The notes beneath the pieces were generated by a model. The model was not told the origin of the DNA and made no database searches. It saw only the letters and a program-made list of their open reading frames with translations. The position numbers and the translations under genes were made by a program. 64,000 nt of DNA from a virus. The stretch spans positions 35,865 through 99,864 of IMG/VR virus record IMGVR_UViG_3300027816_000081. One strand, given 5' to 3'. Shown here piece after piece: positions 55,097-62,042 of this stretch. The number at the start of each line of letters is the position of its first letter. Position 1 is the first letter of the stretch.

Positions 55097-55555
55097 TTAC
55101 CCAATTGATACATCTTCCATACCAGCAGTTCGTAGACGGACAATGTGCCCTAACTGCCACTGTTTGGCGTCAATTCCTTTAATCACGCCAGTCCATTTAT
55201 TACGAAGCAATGCTACTTCGTTAATCAAGACTTCATAATCAATAACCTCATCTTCGCCGTCAACATATTTTTCGGCAATACGTTCGGTCAATTGTCTGTT
55301 ATATGCTTCTAGATATTTTTTATAATGCTTTCTACGAATCTTGCGTAACTGGATTTCTAGGTACCGTAATACCGCCTCAATCTCTTGAAGTTGATTGAAG
55401 CGATACTCCGTGACTCCGGGTAGTGCAGCAATGTTCTTTTCAACATTGCCGTACACCTTTACATCATTACGTGCGGATAACAATTCATTTTCATAATGGG
55501 TTATGAAGTCAGGAATGTGACTTAAATCACTTGTTATCTTACTATACCAGGTCAT
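55097..55555 (-). CDS. uvsY: UvsY-like recombination mediator (tentative)
   Basis: 152 aa. All-helical (LQEIEAVLRYLEIQLRKIRRKHYKKYLEAYN) with a basic middle, then VALLRNKWTGVIKGIDAKQWQLGHIVRLRTAGMEDVSIG, similar to the T4 UvsY ending AIKSRGFAIKHIQDMRAFEAG. UvsY loads UvsX onto gp32-coated DNA. Its place near UvsX and gp32 supports the call. The start overlaps the previous stop by TAATG. Identity is not certain because overall similarity is weak. Confidence 0.5.
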   Translation of the reverse strand: MTWYSKITSDLSHIPDFITHYENELLSARNDVKVYGNVEKNIAALPGVTEYRFNQLQEIEAVLRYLEIQLRKIRRKHYKKYLEAYNRQLTERIAEKYVDGEDEVIDYEVLINEVALLRNKWTGVIKGIDAKQWQLGHIVRLRTAGMEDVSIG

Positions 55556-55836
55556 TAGTATGGATCGTCGTCGTAATAATCGTCTTCGTCGTAGTAATCG
55601 TCTTCGTCAAAATCATCAGTTTGATCAAAGAGTACTCCTGATTCGGGTGTTTCTAGATAAAATTCAAGTGCTTCCTTGATATCCTTGTCACCTCTAAAAG
55701 TATTCTTGATTTCGTGTGCTGAATAATCTTCTTCAACTAGGTAATTAACTAGTGTTTCGGCTGCACCATCTACATCGCCAGCTTCAATACTAGACTTAAG
55801 AAGCTTCCAAACTTCACCGATTAATCCAATGCTCAT
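55555..55836 (-). CDS. Acidic-tail protein (93 aa)
   Basis: Starts MSIGLIGEVWKLLKSSIEAG with helices to residue ~65, then a tail of repeated Asp/Glu/Tyr (DDFDEDDYYDEDD). ATGA-coupled to the upstream gene. Acidic tails of this kind in phages can mimic DNA or mediate protein contacts (as gp32's tail does), but this is inference. Confidence 0.55.
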   Translation of the reverse strand: MSIGLIGEVWKLLKSSIEAGDVDGAAETLVNYLVEEDYSAHEIKNTFRGDKDIKEALEFYLETPESGVLFDQTDDFDEDDYYDEDDYYDDDPY

Positions 55837-56198
55837 TCTGCTAACTCCTTAAACTCAACTTTCAATTCATTCATTACTTCTTGAAAATCATTTTCAGGGA
55901 ATGCCATACGACCCAAGTTAAACATTCTTCTACATAGCCGAACATTTTCTTTACTGTAAGGTCCGGCATTGTCAAGACGTTCGGGACTAATAGCGAATGG
56001 ATGATGTTTAATTTTATTGTAGTTTGGGTCTAAAGGAAGACCTGACCAATAACACTTTCCACCTTGTTCACTGAACATATCTACTAGATCCTGAGGGGTT
56101 ATAGTGACCTCTTTTACTGGACGACCAGAGACTCGGTTCCTTCCCATACTATATGCAATGCCGGATAGCATCTTCTTTGCCAAACTAAGTTCCATCAT
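55833..56198 (-). CDS. HNH-like small protein (121 aa)
   Basis: Residues ~44-95 (GGKCYWSGLPLDPN, then FAISPERLDNAGPYSKENVRLCRRMFNLGR) follow the layout of HNH-type nucleases: C-x2-(S/C)G, a D/R..LDN element and YSKENVRLC with the closing Cys. The usual second His is replaced (ISPERLD), so it may be a degenerate or non-classical His-Me finger. It is directly coupled to uvsX (ATGATG overlap), unusual for a homing enzyme, so a recombination role is possible. Confidence 0.6.
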   Translation of the reverse strand: MMELSLAKKMLSGIAYSMGRNRVSGRPVKEVTITPQDLVDMFSEQGGKCYWSGLPLDPNYNKIKHHPFAISPERLDNAGPYSKENVRLCRRMFNLGRMAFPENDFQEVMNELKVEFKELAE

Positions 56199-57262
56199 TC
56201 TGCGCTGTCCTCTTCTTCAATCAGAGTAGCAGCAGTCTTGGCAGTCTTAGCTTCAAACTCAGCCATGATTGTATCCAAACAACCATCATCGTTTGCTTCC
56301 CAAGCCTTACGGAACTTCTTGATGATAGAACCATCAAGCTTAGTATAAACAAGACTGTTGCCTTCCTTACTTACCATGCCCATTGATTCTGCCATGTCAA
56401 GCATACCCGAATAAGGATTCATACCAGTTTCGTATGGAATCTTAATCTGCACGGATTCGAAGGGCTTTGCATAGCGGGTCTTCATGACCTTACAAGCACT
56501 ACGAATACCACGAACGTCACTGACCTTGTTACCTGATTCGTCTTCCTTAAGCTTAAGCTTACGCATAGCTACCACGATAGACGAAGCATAGATGAAGCCC
56601 TGACCACCTGAAATCTTATCGTCAGGGTCAAACATATCCTGCGATGCATAAGTGTGGTTAGTAGCAACAAGACCGACGTTGTTTGAACCAAACATGTTTA
56701 CGCAGTTACGAACAAGTGCAGTCAATGCTTTGGGCTTACGACCCATGTCACCCTTCATGTCACCGGCTTCAAACTGATTAACATCAGTCGGAGTTAGCAA
56801 CATGCCAAGCGAGTCAATGACGAACAGAACCTTAGGCTTGTCTTCTTCATTCATGGCTTTGTAGCCCTTCATGAATTCGCTGATAGTCTTAGCAACATCA
56901 TCAATCATTGCCATGTTCAACTTGAGGAGCTTATCCTCAGCAGTATCTACACCAAGAGCGTGAAGCCAGGCTTCGTCAAGTGCGTTTTCGCTGTCAATCA
57001 GAACAACATAGATACCCTGCTCTTGAGCATGGCGTACTAGGTTGCCCGAACAGATGTAGCTCTTACCTGATCCAGACTCTCCGGCAAAGACAGTAACTTT
57101 ACCAAGAGGAATCCCCTTATTAAAATCTCCACTAATTCTATAATTGAGTGCATAATTACCTGTACTTACCCAATCGGTTGGGTCGTTAAATCCGATACTA
57201 AGGCCGTCAATCGCCTTAGTAATGTCCTTGCGGAACTTACTAATATCAAATGGCTTTGCCAC
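56195..57262 (-). CDS. uvsX: UvsX, RecA-like recombinase
   Basis: 355 aa. Walker A GESGSGKS at 61-68, VLFVIDSLGML near 144-154 as Walker B, and SGGQGFIYASSIVVAMRKLKLKE near 212-234 (loop L2 and core). UvsX forms filaments on ssDNA with gp32 and UvsY for strand exchange and recombination-dependent replication. Start is GTG 57262 with AGGAG. It lies directly below the gp32 gene and the BPSL0761-like gene. Confidence 0.95.
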   Translation of the reverse strand: MAKPFDISKFRKDITKAIDGLSIGFNDPTDWVSTGNYALNYRISGDFNKGIPLGKVTVFAGESGSGKSYICSGNLVRHAQEQGIYVVLIDSENALDEAWLHALGVDTAEDKLLKLNMAMIDDVAKTISEFMKGYKAMNEEDKPKVLFVIDSLGMLLTPTDVNQFEAGDMKGDMGRKPKALTALVRNCVNMFGSNNVGLVATNHTYASQDMFDPDDKISGGQGFIYASSIVVAMRKLKLKEDESGNKVSDVRGIRSACKVMKTRYAKPFESVQIKIPYETGMNPYSGMLDMAESMGMVSKEGNSLVYTKLDGSIIKKFRKAWEANDDGCLDTIMAEFEAKTAKTAATLIEEEDSAE

Positions 57263-57274
57263 TATTTTCTCCTG

Positions 57275-57505
57275 TTATCTTACAATTTGTTTTAACTTAT
57301 CACCCGTTGAAGTTTTTTCAAGCACTTCGGGACAATTTTCTGCTAGTTCATCTAAGTGACTATCCCATGGATAATGACGTAGAATAGTTCTAGCACGGTC
57401 ACGAATGATACTTGGTACTCTGGGTGTTTTGCCAGGATCGCAAAGTTCTTCTAAAAGCTTTCTGCTTTGCTTCAAGGCTCTATATCTTTCATTTGGTAAT
57501 GTCAT
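57275..57505 (-). CDS. BPSL0761-like small protein (76 aa)
   Basis: The N-terminal half (MTLPNERYRALKQSRKLLEELCDPGKTPRVPSIIRDRARTILRHYP) matches the BPSL0761 family, small bacterial proteins of unknown role (TLPxERxRAxxQTRxFLxxLxDPxKTPRVP...ARxLLRHYP). It has AGGAGG ahead of ATG 57505. The family is mostly bacterial, so this is likely an acquired host gene in the middle of the gp32-UvsX recombination cluster. Confidence 0.8.
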   Translation of the reverse strand: MTLPNERYRALKQSRKLLEELCDPGKTPRVPSIIRDRARTILRHYPWDSHLDELAENCPEVLEKTSTGDKLKQIVR

Positions 57506-57523
57506 ATAAACCTCCTGTCAAAT

Positions 57524-57543
57524 GGGGAGGACTAAGCCTCCCC
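57524..57543 (-). terminator. Hairpin after gp32
   Basis: Perfect 7 bp GGGGAGG/CCTCCCC stem with 6 nt loop, 10 nt past the gp32 stop; only a short T-run (ATTTG) follows. Attenuates read-through into the BPSL0761-uvsX genes. Confidence 0.8.
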
Positions 57544-57553
57544 TATCTAAGTT

Positions 57554-58552
57554 TTACTTAGACTGACGGGCGCGGATCATTGCAAGAATGTCCTGAGCCT
57601 TGTCGCTTGATGTGTCCGACTTAGGAACAACTACTGGATCAGTTGCAGCCGGTGCTGCATCTTCGTCCCAAGGAACATCATTGTTGACTGCTGGAGCAGT
57701 TTGGGTAGTGCTGGTTTCAGCAGTCACCGCTGGTTCGTCCTGTGCTGCTCCAGCTGGGGCCTCAAGTCCATAAGGACGATAGTAAGCGCCCCACTTATCA
57801 GGATCATATGCACGACCATCAACAGATGCTTCAAACATTTCCTTGATAACACGAAGTTCTGCTTCGCTTGGCTTCTTCGGTAAGAAGTCCTTAAGATTGA
57901 AAAGACCATGTGCTTCAATAGCAGCAAGTTCTGCCTCAGTCAACGGGGATTCCTTACGGGCCCAGTTAGAAGTTGAGTAGTCAGCATAACCACCCTTTGA
58001 AGTCTTCTTGATGTTGAAGTCAAGACCACGAGCGTAATCAGTTGGCAATTCTTCCAACTCAGGATCCATCAATGATGCCTTGATTACAGTCTGAATCTGA
58101 GGACTGATTACGAAGCGACGAATAGGATTAGCCGGAGTTGCATCATCACCGAGAGGGTTTGCACGAACGAAGCCCTGATAGAGATAAGAACGCTTCTTCC
58201 AATACTTGTTAGCGAGGTCCTTAAGAGTGTCATCCTTGTACCAAGGACGAACTTCTGCGAGAACGGGGCAGTTGTCGCCATACATTTCTACGCAAGGAAC
58301 CTGAACGATTACCTGCTTAGCATCTGGCTGACCCTTAATGCCATTGAACGGAAGCTTAATGATCTGACGTTCAACCCAGAAAAAGTCGTTGGTGTTGTCG
58401 GCGTCAGGAAGGAAACGCACTGTTGCAGTTGCGCCTTCCGAAATATTCCAATGTGGGTAAATTGCATTATCAGACTGAGTACGTGGACCGTTGTTCTGAT
58501 TCTTGTTTTCTTGGGCTGCCAAACGAGCCCGGATTTCTGCTAGACTTGCCAT
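57554..58552 (-). CDS. 32: Single-stranded DNA-binding protein gp32
   Basis: 332 aa (T4 gp32 is 301). The N-terminus MASLAEIRARLAAQENKN is the basic LAST-type region for cooperative binding. The core has WNISEGATATVRFLPD (35-50), VQVPCVEMYGDNCPVL near 86-101 and KYWKKRSYLYQGFVR near 117-131. The C-terminus carries Ala/Pro/Asp-rich tail then SDKAQDILAMIRARQSK. It coats ssDNA in replication and recombination. A long leader has an early and a late promoter. The usual gp32 zinc Cys set is not complete here. Confidence 0.93.
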   Translation of the reverse strand: MASLAEIRARLAAQENKNQNNGPRTQSDNAIYPHWNISEGATATVRFLPDADNTNDFFWVERQIIKLPFNGIKGQPDAKQVIVQVPCVEMYGDNCPVLAEVRPWYKDDTLKDLANKYWKKRSYLYQGFVRANPLGDDATPANPIRRFVISPQIQTVIKASLMDPELEELPTDYARGLDFNIKKTSKGGYADYSTSNWARKESPLTEAELAAIEAHGLFNLKDFLPKKPSEAELRVIKEMFEASVDGRAYDPDKWGAYYRPYGLEAPAGAAQDEPAVTAETSTTQTAPAVNNDVPWDEDAAPAATDPVVVPKSDTSSDKAQDILAMIRARQSK

Positions 58553-58639
58553 TTTGTTTTTCTCCTTTTAAATGTGCCTAAGTTGAGCCTAAATGTGTTT
58601 TTATGTTTGTTGTTTGGAGACAACTTCAACACAAGTTAT

Positions 58640-58668
58640 GTTATAACTCATGTCAGAAGTATTTACAA
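58640..58668 (-). promoter_or_regulatory. Dual early/late promoter for gp32
   Basis: TTGTAA (58663-58668), 17 bp, TATAAC (58640-58645). A late octamer TGTAAATA (58660-58667) overlaps the -35. The leader to ATG 58552 is about 80 nt with AAGGAG. Confidence 0.7.
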
Positions 58669-58671
58669 TAG

Positions 58672-58716
58672 AATTGGGTGCATAATATAATATTATATTA
58701 CACTATGTACCCAATT
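58672..58716 (-). terminator. Long imperfect hairpin upstream of gp32
   Basis: Arms AATTGGGT.../...ACCCAATT with an inner palindrome TAATATAATATTATATTA; about 19 pairs with one mismatch and a 5 nt bulge. It lies between the stop of the 578 aa gene and the gp32 promoter, so it can terminate or insulate. It could also extrude as a cruciform. Confidence 0.6.
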
Positions 58717-58721
58717 TGTTA

Positions 58722-60458
58722 TTATCTTTTGAAAAGTGCCATTTCTATGATACGAGCTAATTCTGGATCAATCTCTGTTGATTCGCTGGCACCAACTAAT
58801 TTACCGATATTGTTGTTCTTTACCTTCTCAGTAGGACCAAGTTGACCTACACGCTTTTGTTCTGGACCCAAATCTTCTTCAAGCTGGATTCCCATTTCCG
58901 CAGAATATTGAGGATCAAGTCTAATGTTTCCGAATCCATTATCACGCAATGTTTGTACTACTTGGTCTAAGGGAACTTTCGCCTGAAATATAGTATTTTG
59001 TATTCCCCATTTAGTATGGCGACCTGTAATACGAGTATCATTAACGTAAACTGCACCTTTATCAGTAACTTCTACATTTACCTTTTTGGTGCGGGCTTCT
59101 TCAACTTCTTCTTCTGCTACTGTTTGGGGTGCCATGCTGATAAAGTTTTCTTCAACATCGCCCTTGAATGCTTTGTCAAGAGTCTTTCTAGCATCCTTCA
59201 TAGCTTTTTTAGCAGCTAGCATCTTAGCAGTCTTATCTGGACCTCTTGCATTGTCAAAGTCACGCTTTGACCCGTGTTCTTTGTCCATTTCGTTTACATC
59301 ATTTGCAGCGTGAGGTTTACGATTACGCATTTCTTCTTCACGCTCAAAGTCTTCTTCTGATGGAATCCAGCTATCGTCATCATCGTCATCTAAATCATCA
59401 TCTTGCTTCTTCTTGAACGGGACAACATCGCCCTCGTCAAGTTCTAGCTTCTCATTGATAACGCTGTCTGCCCATTCTGCTAGAGTATCAATTTCTTCCA
59501 TTTCAGTTACTGGCTTCTTGAGTCTTGATAAGATTGGCATTGCTGATTCAATGCGAGGGTCTACCATTTCTTGAACGAACAAGTCATTGATTGATTCGTC
59601 AAGTTCGTCTTCCATTAGTGTAGGAGTCCAAGATTCAAAATAATTTTGATATCCTTTGTGAGTAGTCAACTTGTGTAGTGTTTCACGCAAGCTAGTATAG
59701 TGATTGATACCTTCGTTTACTAATTCTTGTGCTGATTCATTGAACTGACCATTACGAGTTGCACGAACAAATCCAGCCATCTTGTTATAGTCTTCACATA
59801 CTGACTTGATATGATTCCACTTGTCATCATTGGGTACGCCGCCTTCTGCGATATGACGAGCATATACACGAGCGATGCCAGGGCGGGTAGTTGGAGCAAG
59901 GAATCTTTCACCTTCTTGGTTCTCAAGGAAAATCTTAGCTACGTTACGATAACGCTGTTCACCTTCTTCAAGTGCGCGGTTATGTTGTAGAATGATCTTT
60001 ACATTTGGAACTGCGTCATTATAACTTGCTTTTCTACCCATTGGATGGTAGCTCTCGCCTAGCTTTTCTTTCATCTTATAGTAATCCCGTTGTCTCATAT
60101 CGTCGCCTAGACGATCTTTGTTTGACAATTCAAAACTTAATTGTCTACGTTGTGCCCAATTCTTTAAATGCTTTAAGAACCCAGTCCAACTATCGTCATA
60201 TTCTGCGCCCGGAGTAGTAGTGCTGGGGCTTTCTTGCTGTTCTTCGTCATAGTATACAATGACGTTAGCAGCATCATCAATTGATACCCATGCTTTGCCG
60301 TAATCTTTACCGTCTTTATTGAAAGTAAACTGAATAACATCAGCAGCCTGACTAGCAGGAACTCGTTGATTCTTACTGTCTAGTGGAACAGGTTGATACC
60401 CTCTTACTTTGAGAAGGTCGTATAAGTCGCGGTTGAATGATTCGTTGTCAGTGGCCAT
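58722..60458 (-). CDS. Large late virion-type protein (578 aa), predicted leaderless
   Basis: Starts MATDNESFNRDLYDLLKVRGY and includes a compact domain (ADVIQFTFNKDGKDYGKAWVSIDDAANVIVYYD), then helices. The middle is rich in acidic runs (DDDLDDDDDDSWIPSEEDFE near 360-380) and in Lys-Ala repeats, and the C-terminus looks globular (VNVEVTDKGAVYVNDTRITGRHT). Repeated DYGKAW and EWA(D/N)... fragments are shared with the 830 aa protein. No Shine-Dalgarno; late octamer 5 nt from ATG. Likely a head-interior or tail-tip protein; the role is inferred. Confidence 0.6.
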   Translation of the reverse strand: MATDNESFNRDLYDLLKVRGYQPVPLDSKNQRVPASQAADVIQFTFNKDGKDYGKAWVSIDDAANVIVYYDEEQQESPSTTTPGAEYDDSWTGFLKHLKNWAQRRQLSFELSNKDRLGDDMRQRDYYKMKEKLGESYHPMGRKASYNDAVPNVKIILQHNRALEEGEQRYRNVAKIFLENQEGERFLAPTTRPGIARVYARHIAEGGVPNDDKWNHIKSVCEDYNKMAGFVRATRNGQFNESAQELVNEGINHYTSLRETLHKLTTHKGYQNYFESWTPTLMEDELDESINDLFVQEMVDPRIESAMPILSRLKKPVTEMEEIDTLAEWADSVINEKLELDEGDVVPFKKKQDDDLDDDDDDSWIPSEEDFEREEEMRNRKPHAANDVNEMDKEHGSKRDFDNARGPDKTAKMLAAKKAMKDARKTLDKAFKGDVEENFISMAPQTVAEEEVEEARTKKVNVEVTDKGAVYVNDTRITGRHTKWGIQNTIFQAKVPLDQVVQTLRDNGFGNIRLDPQYSAEMGIQLEEDLGPEQKRVGQLGPTEKVKNNNIGKLVGASESTEIDPELARIIEMALFKR

Positions 60459-60463
60459 GTTAA

Positions 60464-60471
60464 TATTTATG
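60464..60471 (-). promoter_or_regulatory. Late promoter giving a predicted leaderless mRNA (ATG 60458)
   Basis: CATAAATA, 5 nt (TTAAC), then ATG; no Shine-Dalgarno. Confidence 0.6.
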
Positions 60472-60476
60472 CCAAC

Positions 60477-62024
60477 TTAGCCCAAGACGGCAAAGAATGG
60501 TAACGGTGCAATCACTTCATCGTGGTCTCTAATTTGGCTTTCTAAATCGCCATGGAAGTCTGCTAACTGTGTCATCATACGCACTGCCAGGAGAGTTGAC
60601 ATTACTAAGTCATCTGTGTCTCCGATCTTAGCAGCGTAACTGCCGCCGCTGGCAACAAACGCTTTCAATTCGCTAATGAGAGAGCGACTATGTATGGTCA
60701 TCTTCTTTGATTCTAGCAGTGTTTTGAACTTAGCGCAAGCAGCTAGCTTAGGCTTATTAGAAGTGTTGAACCCTCTACGTCCTTTGCCCTTCTCAGATAT
60801 AAAAATGCCAGGAATATTTGACTCACCATACTCGTTGAGTGAAACAACCGCAGCCTCACCTACGCCATTATTTTCAATGCTGTAGTAAATGCTATTTGGC
60901 TCTTTTGTTATTTCTGAGATATATTTGCAAATCTCAGCAAGTAACTTAATCTGACTAGGAATATCAGTCTTATTGTGTTTCCATTCACCGATCTGTGTAG
61001 TAGTGCTTGCGTCAAATACTTGAATAGCAGCCGGATCGCCGCCTGTACCCAATGACGGATCAAGTGCAACTACATAAATTCTACCCTTTTCGGGCTGTTT
61101 ATACCAGCGAACCTGACCTAATCTATTGATAGGTTCAATGCCTTCAAGCATTACTAAGGTGTTTGGATTGATAAGTGTTTCATCTGCGATAATGAACTCA
61201 CAACCGATTTCACGATTGAATCTGTCTTCACCTAACTGAGCCTTCATCTCAGCAGCCCATTTCTCATCTCTGCCGGGCTGTTCGTGCCAGTATGCTCTGT
61301 AGGCTCTAAAGCCGTTGACGCCTAACTCAGTTGTGTTACCAAACTCGTCTTCGGTCTTGTTAGCCATCTTCCAGATAAGAGCGAATTGATCTTCGTCGCT
61401 GTTTGGTGTTGATGTAATGATTGCTTTACCACCAGTTGATAGCGTAGGAGTAATAGCAGTCCAGAATTCTTGTGCGATTGAGGGGCGAACGAACGCAAAT
61501 TCGTCAAGGTATAGTAGTGTGATAGACATACCACGACCTGTGTTTTCAGTCGTAGTAGCAGACACGATACGGGAACCGTTCTCAAAGTCAAGTGAGCCTT
61601 TGTTGTATGTAGTTACCCCGGCTTTGATGTGGTCCGGGCAGTTTTCATATGCATAACGAATACGCTGCATAATTTCTTGGGCACCGGTGTACTTGTGTGC
61701 TGCAATTAGAATAGTAGAGTCAGGTACGAACATGGCGTACCAAAGCAAATACCCTGCTGCCGATGTTGACTTACCTGACTGTCTAGGCATTAGACTGATA
61801 CTGAAACGATAGCGATGGTATGTGTCAATTAGTCTTTCTTGATATGGCCAAGGGTGATAGTTCATTGATCCTTTAGTAGGATGCTGAATCATGAAGAAGT
61901 TATCCATGAAGTATAGATAACCCGTTTCAGGGTCGCAGCACTTCATAAACTCACCAAGTTCCTTTTGGTTCTTGAATACAGTTTTCTTGTATGGATCCTT
62001 GATTAGTGTTGGTGTGTTTGCCAT
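60477..62024 (-). CDS. 17: Terminase large subunit gp17
   Basis: 515 aa (T4 gp17 is 610). ATPase motor: LMPRQSGKS Walker A (78-86), LLYLDEFAF Walker B (170-178), ITSTPNSDED coupling motif (203-212). The RNase H-like nuclease has VVALDPSLGTGGDP (313-326). It packages and cuts the DNA concatemer through the portal. ATG 62024 has no Shine-Dalgarno and lies 5 nt after a late octamer. The gp16-like subunit is far away at 11.5 kb. Confidence 0.96.
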   Translation of the reverse strand: MANTPTLIKDPYKKTVFKNQKELGEFMKCCDPETGYLYFMDNFFMIQHPTKGSMNYHPWPYQERLIDTYHRYRFSISLMPRQSGKSTSAAGYLLWYAMFVPDSTILIAAHKYTGAQEIMQRIRYAYENCPDHIKAGVTTYNKGSLDFENGSRIVSATTTENTGRGMSITLLYLDEFAFVRPSIAQEFWTAITPTLSTGGKAIITSTPNSDEDQFALIWKMANKTEDEFGNTTELGVNGFRAYRAYWHEQPGRDEKWAAEMKAQLGEDRFNREIGCEFIIADETLINPNTLVMLEGIEPINRLGQVRWYKQPEKGRIYVVALDPSLGTGGDPAAIQVFDASTTTQIGEWKHNKTDIPSQIKLLAEICKYISEITKEPNSIYYSIENNGVGEAAVVSLNEYGESNIPGIFISEKGKGRRGFNTSNKPKLAACAKFKTLLESKKMTIHSRSLISELKAFVASGGSYAAKIGDTDDLVMSTLLAVRMMTQLADFHGDLESQIRDHDEVIAPLPFFAVLG

Positions 62025-62029
62025 AGAAC

Positions 62030-62037
62030 TATTTAGT
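62030..62037 (-). promoter_or_regulatory. Late promoter giving a predicted leaderless terminase mRNA (ATG 62024)
   Basis: ACTAAATA, 5 nt (GTTCT), then ATG; no Shine-Dalgarno. Confidence 0.6.
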
Positions 62038-62042
62038 TAGTG

